NCBI RefSeq assembly: GCF_042100115.1
Contig: NC_091278.1
Span: 248,001 to 312,000, forward strand
Length of the DNA: 64,000 nucleotides
Direction: 5' to 3'
DNA from: Alternaria dauci
Taxonomy: Eukaryota; Ascomycota; Dothideomycetes; Pleosporales; Pleosporaceae
The notes beneath the pieces are model-generated. The model worked only from the letters and a program-made list of their open reading frames with translations. It searched no databases and was not told where the DNA came from. The position numbers were made by a program, and so were the translations under genes. This document shows, one piece after another, positions 31,408 to 42,336 of this stretch. How positions within the stretch are numbered: the first letter of the stretch is position 1; every line of letters begins with the position of its first letter.

Positions 31408-34400
31408 ATGAACGAGCGGCCAGGAACCATTCCCGCCGCAGTGCACCACGCCCATCATCCACGCCGCCCGCCCGCCCACCAGTCTGTGTCTCTCCGCCAC
31501 AGCCCACCCGCCGCGAAGCGCAAGCCGAAAGCCTCAACAACCACAACAACACAGAGCTCGCCAAACCTCGCCAGCGACAAGGCCAACCCCCCGTCGAGCG
31601 TCTCGCCACAGCTGCTCTCCAACAAGACGAGCTCGGGCGAGAGCAGCGACGCGGGCCAGTGGTTTGAAAAGACCAACAACAACACGGCCAGCCGGGCCAA
31701 GTCGTCGTTTGTCGACAGTGAGTCTTGAGCCACGCACCCTCGCTGCCGCCCTGTGCCTAACCCAACCCCCCTCCCCACAGACGAGCCGCCCTTCTTCCTC
31801 CACAACTCGTCGTCGTCCGAGACACCGCCCGACAACTCACAATATGCCCACGCACACGCCGCCATGCCATACCGCCCCGGCCTCGGCCAGATGGGCACCG
31901 ACGGCAGCAGCACCGAGGACTTCCGCAGCGTCATCGACGACCTGACCGTGGCAAACAAGCGCCTGAAGCAGAAGCTGCGCAAGTACGAGAAGCTCTACGA
32001 CGCCCACCTGCAGGAGGAGAAGCTGTTCGAGGTGCGCTTCCACGGCCTGCCCGACCACAAGAAGAAGGAGCTCGAGGAGACGCTGCGCAAGTTTGCTTCC
32101 GAGCTCGACGACGGCGCCGCCAACGACTACGCCGACATGTCGGCCTTTGCCCCGCCGCTGCAGACACACAACACGGCCTCATCGAGCTCACGCTTCGCCG
32201 AGTCGGGCTATGCCTCGCTGTCGGCGTCGGGCCAGAACTCGTCGGCCACCAACCAGGACAATGACCGCCGCAAGATGACAAAGTCGGCCTACAGCCGCCA
32301 GCAGCAGACGATCCAGTCGTACCTCCACGACATCCCCATGGGCCTGCTGCCAAACACAAAGAGCGTCCCCATGACGGACAAGGCCAAGAAGAAGATGGTC
32401 GTGCGTCGGCTCGAGCAAATCTTTGCCGGCAAGCGGTCGGCCGCCGGCTCCCACCCCCAGCAGATGCAGCAGCAGGAGGTGGCCCAGTCGGCGGCGACAG
32501 CGGACCGCGAGCGCCGCGAAGCCACCGGACAGGACTCCAAGCCCGAGGGTCATCGCGAAGCACGCATCCGCAACGACCGCAGTGCCATTGCCGCTGCCGA
32601 GGACAACAACACGACCCAGGACGAGGCCGTCCAGGGCTTCCGCCCCAGTCTGCACATTGAGGAACACGACTTTGCCGGCTCAGGCTCGTCTCCCGATCAA
32701 CGGCCTACGCGGCCGCTCGACTTGGACCCCTACCGTGCTCAGGTGCCTGCCGACAACATGAACTACATCCGCCATCTTGGATTCTCCCCGCCAGACATGA
32801 ACTCTGGAGAGGTGCCTCTCGGCCACGGGTGGATATACCTCAACCTGCTCATCAACATGGCGCAGCTGCACACCCTCAACGTCACCCCCGAGTTTGTCAA
32901 GGATGCCCTGCACGAGTACAGCAGCCATCTCGAAATGTCTCGCGATGGACGCAAGATCCGATGGAAGGGCGGCCTCGACGTCACCAAGAACAGCGGCAGC
33001 AGCTCGTCGGAGCACTGGGGCGGTGCCTCGCCAAACGAGACTGGCTCCCAGTCGCCGTTCAAGCAAATCCCCACGGGCACTAGCGGCACCAGCAGCGACA
33101 TGCTCGACGAGTCTGCAAAGGCAAAACGACTGGCCCGCGTGCGGCGCGAGAAGGAGCAGAACAAGTTTGCCTACAAGCCGCTCTTCTTCCACAAGGACGA
33201 CTCTGACAACGAAGACGACTACTACGGCTTCGACGCGGATTCCTCAGCCGAATACTCCTACCAGCCACATCCGGCTGGAAACTCTTCGGGCCTGAGTAGT
33301 TCGATTATGCAGAGTTCGAGCTCGAAGCCGCGGAGACGCGACGACGGGCCTATGATCTTTTACACAAAGGCCAAGTTCTGCACTGATCTGAGCGGAGACC
33401 GCAATGGTGCTTTTCTCACCATGCCTGGCAACTACCAACCCATCACAACCCAGCCTCTTGGCGCCACGCAGACTGCGTCCCCACAAGCCAAGACGTCCCT
33501 GGATCTATCCGAGCCCCGGGGCCCTCTAGACACGACGCCCATGGATGTTGACTCGACGGCTGGATCGCGCACCGTTCACAGCGACGACCTAGGCTTCTCG
33601 CCCGAGGCTCTGAGGAATGACAGCGGAAACACGTCGCCTGAACTCATGGACTTTGAAGCTTCTGGTCTGGGCGGTGTGCAGCCAGAAGATAACTTTTCTA
33701 TCCACGTGCGACGCTCACAGATTTCCACTGCGCCACCGCAGGGCGCTGCGAGGAGAATGTCACACTTATACCCCAAGGCCATTCAGGACGCACTCAACTC
33801 GCGCCCACACTCTGCGTCCCCTGAAGTCGAGTCTCCGCGCTCGAGCCCGCACCGTGTCATTGAAGAAAAGATCCTTTCCGCATCTCGCAAGAACCTCCCC
33901 TCGTCTGCGCTCCCACCTGCGTCCTTTTTACCCCTCGATTCGTGTTCCTCTGGGGACGTCGACAGCGATTTCGCGTCCGATGCTTCCTCTGAACCTGACG
34001 ATAGCGATAGCGAGTCTGGCGGGCCGGCGACGGCTATGCAGATACTGAATATTGCGCCGATACCGTCCGATATGTCGGAGGGGAGCGAGTCGGATTACGA
34101 GGATAGCGGTGATGACGATGATGATGACGGGTCGGTGGATTTATTGGCCACGGCGAGGAAACAGGATCCGTCGGCTGTAAGGGCGAGTGAGCGCGAGTAT
34201 GATGCTGCGCTTGCGGATCGCTTGGCTGAGGAGATTCAGGCGGGGAGTAGTGCGGCGACGGCGGGTGGGGGGAGTGGATTCAATTCGCCGGTTGGTGGTG
34301 GGGCCGGATTGGTGAGGAAGAGTTTGGAGGGTAGTAGTGTGGCGAGCCAGGGGAGTGTGGCGGGAGGACAGCAGATACCGGGCAAGCTGAAGAGGGCGAG

Positions 34401-34467
34401 GACGAGCGATGGGTTTAGTAATTTGCCGCCCAAGAAGAGTCCGAAGACGAGGAGGATGGGTGAGTAG
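31408..34467 (+). CDS. frq: Frequency (FRQ) circadian clock protein
   Basis: Two exons, 31408-31717 and 31781-34467, with a 63-bp intron (GTGAGT..CCACAG) splitting the Asn of FVDNEPPF; 998 residues, like Neurospora FRQ (989). MPYRPGLGQMGTDGSS, EDFRSVIDDLTVANKRLKQK (start of the dimerising coiled coil, about 155-185) and LPDHKKKELEETLRKFASEL are highly conserved in FRQ. Further on are DNMNYIRHLGFSPPD in the casein-kinase-binding region, a basic nuclear signal KRLARVRREKEQNK near 550, acidic Ser-rich PEST-like stretches and a basic C-terminus (SPKTRRMGE). FRQ is the negative element that inhibits the White Collar Complex. An in-frame upstream ATG at 31234 exists; 31408 is preferred because its N-terminus matches the family. 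Confidence 0.95.
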
Positions 34468-35452
34468 AGTGAATGGAGTTTGGGGGAGAAAAAGAAGATT
34501 CCATTTATGAGACTGGAAAGGAGTTTTTGTTAGACTGTGTGGGGGTGGGGTCGCAAGAGTGTTCCCTCTTTTTCCACATGGGAGCGGGGGGGTTTCTTTA
34601 TCCCTTCCATATTGTGGATGATTTTGCCATCATTTTTGATACCCCCTTCCTTTTTTTTGGAAATTTTGGCTAAGTAGGTTTAGCTTTTCTTGAACGACAT
34701 CATTTGGTTCGATGTATAAACATTTGGTGGTACTGGTAGGACTTGGTATCAATGAATGACAAGTTTCTATCTACACGAGATGAGCTTTTCTTGAAACGGA
34801 GGTTCGTGAGGTTCGGATCTTTCTATCTATGCTGGTGAAGAGATCGAGATGAGATGTAGGCTTGGAGGGGGATTTGGGAATGAGATTTACAGATTTAGAT
34901 TTAGTTTTTGCTGCTCGTGGTGTGGGTTCTGCAGTCTCTGGGGAATGTTGCCTGCTGATAGTCCGTAGGCCATGTCGTCTTCTGGGTCTTGTGCTGCCTA
35001 TACGGGAAATGAAGAAAATGTCGTGGGGTTTGTAGTTGCAAGACCTATCTTGATCAGCTTGACTGTCGACATCTATTGTAGTACTGTAGCCTTTTCTTCT
35101 GTCACATGATGCCAAGCATGGCAGCCTAGTATACAGCGCGCTCATCCCATGGTCACTTCCTCTTTGGGAACAAACGAAAAACTTCACCTGCCTTCACCTC
35201 TCACAAATCACATCGTCAGACCGCGCTCTCATCGTAGCACCGCCAGTCTGCCTATCTCTACACTCTCCTTCCAGAATTCTGGCCAGCATGTACGCCGCAA
35301 CGCAATCTCGACTTGGAACTTCGGCAAAGCTACCACACCAAGTTCCGATCCTGATTTCTCGACTTTCGGGGCTCTGACGTTGTGTTCTCTCATCTCATGC
35401 CCCGCTTGTGAGACGAGCTACATCTGCAATATTCGATTTTCTACCTATCTGA
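34468..35452. other. Intergenic, 3' region of frq
   Basis: T-rich just after the frq stop (for example a run of eight T at about 34650). Frames of 66-138 codons lack motifs. No gene supported. Confidence 0.5.
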
Positions 35453-35546
35453 ATGGTCGCGAGAGTGTGGCCTTGTCGCGCTCCCACCAAGAACTCGGTA
35501 CCGCGGACTCCAAGTAACTACGGTACGGAACAACACAAGCTTAGGT

Positions 35547-35575
35547 GATGGGTAAACCTGCCTCCACGCACAGCT
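35547..35575 (+). repeat. 29-bp direct repeat, copy 1
   Basis: Begins GATGGGTAAACCTG and ends CACGCACAGCT. It differs from copy 2 (36154-36182) at a single C/T position. It lies where the hypothetical frame is interrupted by TGA. Confidence 0.9.
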
Positions 35576-36153
35576 CGAGAAGAGCAGAAGGTTGCAACGA
35601 AGACTTCAAAGCAGCTGAAAGGCCCGAATGGCCGCCCGGATCTCAAGCGCCGCCGCAACGCCGACAAGGCTGTCGATCTTCAGGCCACAACCAAGAAGCA
35701 GCACAAGTCAATCACCTCGGTGCCTGCTGATTCTATTCCGTTGACCGCCGAGCGTCGAAGTGCGGCTCTCAATGCTTTTACCACCACGGATACCCCAATG
35801 ACGGCCCAAGAGGTCCTGGACTTCCAAGCGATTCAGGTTGAAAAATACCAAAACAAAGAGCCCCCAACGATCGCCACCATCAACGCAGCTAGAGACTGGG
35901 CCACAAAAGCCCACACTAGTCCTTTCTGCACACCGGCGTTCGACGAGTACAGGTACTTGTCACGAATCGGTTCCAACCAAGGCGCTGCTAGCCATGCAGT
36001 GAAGATGAAGCAGGGCACTCTGAAGAAGATTGGTCAAGACGTGAACGGTGATGACAGCGATGTCGAGGTCTCTACAAAATGGGGGAAGTACGAGATGTCA
36101 GCGTCTGATGCACTATTTGTTTCGTTCCGTCATACTGCGACGATAAACAAAGC

Positions 36154-36182
36154 GATGGGTAAACCTGTCTCCACGCACAGCT
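36154..36182 (+). repeat. 29-bp direct repeat, copy 2
   Basis: Encodes the last residues MGKPVSTHS of the hypothetical protein. Copy 1 lies 607 bp upstream, so the two copies bracket nearly all of the coding block. Confidence 0.9.
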
Positions 36183-36184
36183 AG

Positions 36185-36839
36185 ACTACGCCGCCTACAT
36201 AGCGGAAGATAGATCGACTGGACGTGTTCGAACTCATCTGGGATGGCATAGTCATGAACGAAGCCGATGTCTGCCCCGGCTCAGAGCCAGAGGTAGCTGC
36301 CTGGGCGGGTTGAGGGGTGCAGAGGACGGGCTACCAGGACGCATATAGGCGCCTCGCTGGTGGGATGGGTCGCTTGAGTATACTCAAAATGGACATGGTA
36401 ATCGTCTGATTAGGATGATAAATGCATGTGTTCAGTACTGGCATGGCAACTACGGTGAGATCCACGGCTACATTTGGGGATATGACGGACGTGCAGGACA
36501 GCTACTTCTACGTTGGCGATGCCAACGCTTCTTGCTGTGGGCTGATGTTGCAGTCTCGCCTGCTTGATTCCAGTATGCACCTGGCAGTTTGGATCACATC
36601 ACGTATTCAGTAGGTAAGAACTCTGACTGCATTTCCTCTAGAATACAGTTACAAGTAAGTAATACAGCAGCTACGCAGGAGCAGCTGCCAACTCTACAGA
36701 TATGATAAAAGTAGCTTCTTCCTGTGATGTTGTCTCTTTTCTTCTTTAGCTACACACGACGGAACAAAGGTATGTCAATGTTTTCCCCTTAACCCCCTTC
36801 ACTTCCTATGCCCTACCAAGCATTATACACTACCCCAGA
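36185..36839. other. Intergenic, no gene supported
   Basis: Short frames only (63 codons at most). Nothing recognisable. Confidence 0.5.
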
Positions 36840-36902
36840 ATGTTAATTCTGCTTCAAGATGCTAATACGTACAATGTTGTTCTAGCTAGTTCCAATTTCA
36901 CG

Positions 36903-37292
36903 ATGTCTGATTGTTCAGAGTGGCGACAACTCAAGGTCAAATTGGCTAGTAACGCCATCTTCTTCGCTGTGTGCGCTTTTGGCGCACTTGTGCTTGGCTG
37001 GTGGTTTGGGTGGAGCTGGCCCTGGCAGAGGAGGGAGCTGGTGAGCGACCTCGAGTCTGCCAACGTCGCGTTGGCAGAGATCGAGGCGCTGCGGAGGATG
37101 AGGGAGGCGGAGGAGGAATGGGGGCGGGTGGTGGAGTTGTCGCGCCTCGCTGAGGAGCGACGCCAGGCAGAGGTCGCCCTCCTGGAGAAGAAGATCTCCG
37201 ATCTTCAGGAAGAGTTGGCCGAGGCCAAGGCGGCGGCACCTGGGGTTGGGGCTGGAGGCCCATCGACTATTCGGAGGCGCATTCCTACTTGA
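36903..37292 (+). CDS. Small membrane-anchored coiled-coil protein
   Basis: A 129-residue protein from the ATG at 36903 (the frame also opens at 36840, adding 21 residues). One transmembrane segment (SNAIFFAVCAFGALVLGWWF) is followed at once by WPWQRRE and then a strongly charged heptad-like helix (residues about 55-115, rich in E, R, A and L) and a Pro/Gly-rich basic tail ending RRRIPT. The layout suggests a membrane-tethered coiled coil. No family recognised; could be lineage-specific. Confidence 0.5.
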   Translation: MSDCSEWRQLKVKLASNAIFFAVCAFGALVLGWWFGWSWPWQRRELVSDLESANVALAEIEALRRMREAEEEWGRVVELSRLAEERRQAEVALLEKKISDLQEELAEAKAAAPGVGAGGPSTIRRRIPT

Positions 37293-38324
37293 GTATATTT
37301 ACCCTTCACGGCATGTATCCCCTTTCTTCTGTATCCCCTGTATCTCTTACTATCGTCATTCTTATGGGCCTTGTCCCCCACCTCCCCGCGGTTATGCCTG
37401 GGGCCACTCCCAAGGACGAAAGGGAGTGGTGCGAAACGGGGCTATTCTTATTCACCATCCACGACAAAGACAACAGCGCAACTCGTCTCAGCTCACGACT
37501 CACTTCTTCCGGTTTGGCGAAGACATCCAGAATCCGCGATCAACAGCCCTATCCGTGAAGTCGTCGTAGCTCTCAACCGCAGTTGAGCTACCTGTCTCGG
37601 CCTCCGCCATCCACCATGTCGTCTCTCGCCATGGCTCGTGTTTTGACTCTCAACACTTCTCAGCCACATGTCGTCTCGAAGTAACAGACTTCCAAACCAG
37701 TACCAGCAGCAGAAGCACACCCAACGAGCCGTGTTAGAGCGCAATGCAGCCTCATATTTGGTCACATCCTTTGGCACCACACTTCCGCGACCATCAAAAC
37801 CACATCCACAACAATCTCCAGATGTTTCGCTGATTCCTATACAAGTCGGATCACACAGAAAAACACTCGGCATCGCGCCTTGGTACCCAGATCCTTCCGC
37901 TGTGGACACTGCTGCACGTCGTCCTGCATTCAGTTGTTGCGAAGCCTCCGGACTCGCTCTGGTCAACGCACCATCAGTCCAAACGTCTTTCCAAGAGCCT
38001 GACACGAGATCGGTGCTCATATCCGGATCATGTATGTAACCACCAGATAAAACAGATAGCATAGGTAGCATAGGTAGCTCGTACCATCCGAGAAAATTCA
38101 TCAGAATTCTCAGCCAGTCACTCCTCGTCAGCCTTTACGTGATTGAATTCGTGCATGTACTTTACCTTGGTACAAAGCCCCCATTTACTGGCCCACAGGA
38201 CTGCGAACCTTGGTTTCGCTAGTGCGCCCCCACCAGATGTATAGAATGTTCCTCTTATATTCCTCATCTCCATCTGTCTCCTGGTTTCTCCAAGTCTTTT
38301 CAATTGAACTAAGGTATCTCCATC
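37293..38324. other. Intergenic; competing frames, no firm gene
   Basis: A 123-codon plus-strand frame (37668-38039, Ser/Pro/Gln-rich) and a 202-codon minus-strand frame (37493-38101) overlap. The plus frame looks slightly more protein-like but has no domain, and I could not place exons around it. Confidence 0.4.
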
Positions 38325-39170
38325 ATGCCAACATTCAACCTAGGCCGTCTGGGTCGCTTCGAAATATCTCGTCTTCCTCCTCTCGGCACCTCGTCGCGAA
38401 CAAAGCACTACGAATTACCTTCAACTCCCCCACCAGAGTATAACGATATTTCCGAAATTGAAACCAAGTACCACGCTCCATCACAAGCCCAGCCACCAGA
38501 GTGCAAAATCGAGCAGGTGCGTCGGTTCCTCATCGAGATTGTCGCAATCACTCTTGGCGCCAACTTTGACGAGCTGAACGCAGCTCTCTACGACATCCCC
38601 GTACCAAGCGGCACGAACACAATCCTTTGCGACTTTGAGCGTGCACATCTCCTCGCACGGTCCAGCCTTGTTCGCAAGGTTCACACGCGCTACCTCCGCA
38701 ATGAAATGACGAAGATAAAGCGAGAGGACGAGGAGGAAATCTGCGTAACCATCACCAGGTCTGCGAGGACCTTTGACCCAGCCAACTTCACAATACCCTG
38801 GTATTCTTTGGACATGATAGCATGGTATAGTGAAGAAGTGCGATCGCCGCCTGGTACACCCTGGAGTTCCACCATCCCCGGCATTTGGGAGAAAAAAGTC
38901 CCTTACAGATTTGATGACAAACAACCTTTCGAAGACTCTATGAGGGCATTCTGGATTATACTCAATGGCACAGCGCCCAACGACAGGGTGCACGGCATAC
39001 TATCGGAGACATGGGACGATGCACGGAGACGATGTGGCTTGGGCGATTTAGGCCCTCCGAACATGTGTTGGCCGCTGAGGGGAGAATATAAGAAAATGGG
39101 AGAATCGCTAGAGAAAATGACGCCGCCGGAGCCTCGAGTTGTCGTTGATGAGTCGCGAAAAACTCCGTAA
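38325..39170 (+). CDS. Hypothetical protein
   Basis: An intronless frame of 281 residues starting MPTFNLGRLGRFEISRLPP. The first 60 residues are Pro-rich and disordered-looking; the rest is mixed alpha/beta with an acidic-basic stretch KIKREDEEEICVTITRSA and several Trp residues (WYSLDMIAWYSEE, GIWEKKVPYRFDD). There is no signal peptide or membrane helix. I do not recognise a family; probably lineage-restricted. Confidence 0.6.
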   Translation: MPTFNLGRLGRFEISRLPPLGTSSRTKHYELPSTPPPEYNDISEIETKYHAPSQAQPPECKIEQVRRFLIEIVAITLGANFDELNAALYDIPVPSGTNTILCDFERAHLLARSSLVRKVHTRYLRNEMTKIKREDEEEICVTITRSARTFDPANFTIPWYSLDMIAWYSEEVRSPPGTPWSSTIPGIWEKKVPYRFDDKQPFEDSMRAFWIILNGTAPNDRVHGILSETWDDARRRCGLGDLGPPNMCWPLRGEYKKMGESLEKMTPPEPRVVVDESRKTP

Positions 39171-39655
39171 ATATCGTATCTTCCACTGGCAATCTGCTTG
39201 CTAGCAATGACAAAGGAAACAACCACTAGCTTTTCGTCCCGTCGCATGTGTTGTGCCAATCACGCGTGACTGCCGAGTTCCGAAGGAGTGATTGAGTTAT
39301 GGGGTGAAATCGCAGTGGATCGATCTCGGAGGGCGATCAACGGCGCTAGCGCAGCCTCTAAGCACAGCCCCATGCAGCACCAGCCACAATGACATCATGC
39401 TAGCTGTACCTGCAGTAACCAACACCATCAATTTCGCTGTAAACCTGCTGTTGGCCCAAGACGAAACACGACAAGCGCGGTTTCCAGATCGCCATCTTCC
39501 AAGCTTTCTCCACCGCCTTCTCCTCTTTTCCTTGTGTATATCCTCTCACTCTTCCCTTTCAGTCTGTCGCTTCGACTTCTTGTTTCTCTACACGCGACTT
39601 GCACGCGAGGGCCCCTTTAGACCTCGATCCTTGTCAACACAACGACACCAGCAAC
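39171..39655. other. Intergenic, promoter of the App1-domain gene
   Basis: CT-rich stretch at about 39500-39595 just before the ATG, typical of fungal leaders. No gene seen. Confidence 0.5.
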
Positions 39656-41294
39656 ATGGTGCATCAACGCGCATCTCAGCGAGCTCTACTGCTCAGCGCG
39701 ACCCTTGGTCTCGCTGGTGCAGTCGCCGTGCCAGAGCCGACAGCTGTCCCTGCCAAGGTCGAAGTTCGTGCGCCCGTTGTGACTCCCGCGGCCATCCGGT
39801 TCGATGGGCGGCACAGCTACGTGCAGAAGAGGGATATCCTCGAGGATATCAAGAGCGGCGTAGAGAACTACGCAAACTCGATAGGCAGCGTTCTGGGAAC
39901 AGACCTGCCCAGCTTCTTCACAGAGGGTAAGCAAATGCATCCAAAGCAAGCTCCGCGCTAGCAAAGCTTGTGCTGACACTTTGTTACTAGGCATCCCCGG
40001 CTGGTTTGAGGACCTGCCCACAGGCAGCCAAGTTCTCTCAAGCCTCGGCATTGGTGATGACGATTTGGCTGCAAAGCCCACCGAAGTCCTCAACATTCCT
40101 CCTTATGCCAACTGGACCGACCAGGGCTGGAACGTGCGCTTCCACGGCAATGTCTACAAGTTCCCGGATATCTCGGAAAGCAAGGTCGACGAATTGGCCA
40201 ACGTCTTCCTGATCGACACCAGCGTTGACCAGCTTCCTGACGACCAGAAGGCCCAGGCACGCAACCTCACGCGCTCCATCTTCATCGTCCAGCAAGGCGG
40301 CGAAAATGTCTCCATGTCGCTTGAACCCGCGCCCATGCAGGGCGGTGACGGAGAGCCCGGCGGCGGCAACTCTATCGAGGCACCTGGCGGCGTCCAGAAC
40401 CTCACCCTCCCCTACGAGACGACGCTGCAAGGTGACTTTGACGTCTTCGTCCCCATCCAGTCCAACGGCCTCCTCCCGGGCAACGAGACCAACAACGTCC
40501 AGCGCCTGAACGTCTACACCAACGGCACTATGAGCGGCAATGCCACTGCCTTCCTCGTGCCATCCGAGGGCATCACCTTCATCTCCGACATCGATGACAT
40601 CCTGCGCGTAACCAAGATCTACGACCCCAAGGAGGGCCTTCTCAACTCCTTCGCCCGCCCCTTCACCCCCTGGATGAACATGCCCGAGATCTACGCAAAC
40701 TGGTCGCGGACCCTCCCCAACAACACGCACTTCCACTACCTGACCACTACCCCTGAGCAAGCTACCCGTCTCTACATGGACTACATCTACAAGACCTACC
40801 CCGGTGGCTCCTTCGATACACGCCCACTCAACTTCTCAGACGTATCCGCCACCCTCTCCATCCGCAAGTTCCTCCTCGTAAAGGTCTTTGAGACTTTCCC
40901 GCAGCGCAAATTCGTCCTCGTGGCCGATACTTCCAACAGCGACGTCATGAAGGCTTACCCCGAACTCGCCCACGACTACCCGAACCAAGTCCAGTGCATC
41001 TTCCTCCGCAACACGTCTGCCACCGACGACTCCATGTGGTTCCCGTACAACACCGAGGGCTTTAAGGGTCTGAACAACAGGAGCTACATGTTCTTCCGTG
41101 AGCCAAATGATTTGGCGGGTCTGGATATTGTTAATGGACAGTGCTTGAATGAGACGATTCCACAGAATGTGACTTTTTCGAGGCAGGCGGAGATTTTGGG
41201 TATTCATGGCGATAGTGCGGGTGGCAGGTTGAACAGCGGGGCTACCGTTAGCTTCGTGGTTGCGCTGTTTGCTGCTGTTGCGCTGTCTCTGTAG
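39656..41294 (+). CDS. Secreted, GPI-anchored App1-domain (DUF2183) protein
   Basis: Two exons, 39656-39926 and 39991-41294, with a 64-bp intron splitting a Gly codon; 524 residues. An N-terminal signal peptide (LLLSATLGLAGAVAVPEP) and a C-terminal hydrophobic tail after a small-residue site (GDSAGGRLNSG.. then SFVVALFAAVALSL) indicate a GPI anchor. Numerous N-glycosylation sites support secretion. The middle holds FISDIDDILRVTKIYD, the HAD-type DxDx motif of the App1 phosphatidate-phosphatase catalytic domain (about residue 290), followed by PEQATRLYMDYI and LVADTSNSDVMKAYPELA. Yeast App1 is a cytosolic, actin-patch Mg-dependent phosphatidate phosphatase; this is an extracellular relative whose substrate is unknown. 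Confidence 0.88.
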
Positions 41295-41484
41295 GGGAGA
41301 TGGCTGAGATGAACGTATATGAGATACGATGATTGTTTGCTTGTTTTTTGGAAGGTTTGGGTTTGGGTATGACGGCATGGTGCTTTGATTTGGGTTTTCT
41401 TGTTCATAGTCATTTTTATCTTCGGCACAATCACAATATTGCCATGACTGATTTCTATATGCTATGCGTATGTAAGGACAGGTG

Positions 41485-42033
41485 CTATGAGTCTAACTTA
41501 CACGGCTCACTCGTCTTATGCTCACCCTGCTTGCTCTTATGAAACCAACACACCTCGTTCTCCACGTCATCCCTCTCATGGACAAGTCTTCGTTGGTTCC
41601 CATATCTGCATTGTGGCACTTGTTTCTTCCCGATGGCTGCCATCTTGGAGTTAGAAGTTTTAGTCTTCTTCTCTTCCTCTGCCTGTTTGATTGGACGGCG
41701 GTGGTTTTTGTGATTCATGTTAGCATGTTGAGTTGCTATGAATCCACAGGTGCATAAGATATCCAGGAACTCAGCGTGCGCAGACCGGGCGGACAAGAAG
41801 CGCTGGCGCGATACAGCCAAATCTAGTGCATACCGGATGTCTAGATGCATCTGGGTGTCGTTTTGAGAAGGAGAGTGCAGACGCTCTGGGGATGACGGTG
41901 AAGAGGAACGCGGACTTTCGATATCATCCGATCTAGATGGTTGAGATATAGAGTTGCGCTGATGGAGGACTGGGTGCTGGTTTGGATCGTCGGCCACCGT
42001 GACAGATTCGCGACGGTCAGCATTTGAATCCAT
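41485..42033 (-). CDS. Hypothetical Ser-rich protein
   Basis: A 182-residue frame starting MDSNADRRESVTVADDPNQ. The first 60 residues are Ser/Pro-rich (SPRSSSPSSPERLHSPSQ), then comes a helical section (HLDIRYALDLAVSRQRFLSA..FLDILCTCG) and a very basic tail. There are no known domains. It lies just upstream, on the same strand, of the gap after the App1 gene. It is plausible as a gene because the frame is long and not overlapped by a better one, but unproven. Confidence 0.4.
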   Translation of the reverse strand: MDSNADRRESVTVADDPNQHPVLHQRNSISQPSRSDDIESPRSSSPSSPERLHSPSQNDTQMHLDIRYALDLAVSRQRFLSARSAHAEFLDILCTCGFIATQHANMNHKNHRRPIKQAEEEKKTKTSNSKMAAIGKKQVPQCRYGNQRRLVHERDDVENEVCWFHKSKQGEHKTSEPCKLDS

Positions 42034-42336
42034 GGTTTTGTTTACGCTGTGGGAGTTATATCTGGGATTACACGCCTGAGTATGCTGGGTATTAGCGTTG
42101 GATGATGTGTAGTTACTTCTTCCTCGAGCGCTATAGGAGTTATGTAAATATATACATGGTCTAGCAAACGGAGCTCAAAGACATTGGTTCCACAAAGAGG
42201 GGATCCACGGCGGTAGATTGCAATGGATGTCTCTGGACATCTCCGAATGTTTTGAGTTCATCCCCAAATGTCTTGAGACGCCGATCGCGTACAATGTCAG
42301 TGTGCAATTCGCACAGTCGTAAGTCTGGTAACAATC
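42034..42336. other. Intergenic, no gene seen
   Basis: 3' region of the fusion enzyme and 5' region of the Ser-rich ORF. Nothing recognisable. Confidence 0.5.

Larger units (their letters stand above)
35453..36184 (+). pseudogene. Hypothetical protein frame interrupted by one in-frame TGA
   Basis: From ATG 35453 to the stop at 36184 one frame stays coding-like (244 codons) except for a TGA at 35546-35548. The part before reads RAPTKNSVPRTPSNYGTEQ; the part after is Lys/Arg-rich (KRRRNADKAVDLQ), then a structured-looking region (AQEVLDFQAIQVEKYQNKEPP, FDEYRYLSRIGSNQ). No family was recognised. The stop sits at the start of a 29-bp sequence that recurs at the very end of the frame (36154-36182). 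Without readthrough or an unseen intron the product is broken; the first ATG after the TGA lies near 35798. Confidence 0.4.

Noticed and set aside
31455..31982. 175-codon minus-strand frame (and several others) opposite frq
   Set aside because: GC-rich third positions of frq keep antisense frames open; composition is skewed and no domain appears. An antisense RNA is possible but not shown by the sequence.
40038..40760. 240-codon minus-strand frame opposite the App1-domain gene
   Set aside because: Val/Glu/Asp/Gly-rich shadow of the real gene in the opposite strand.
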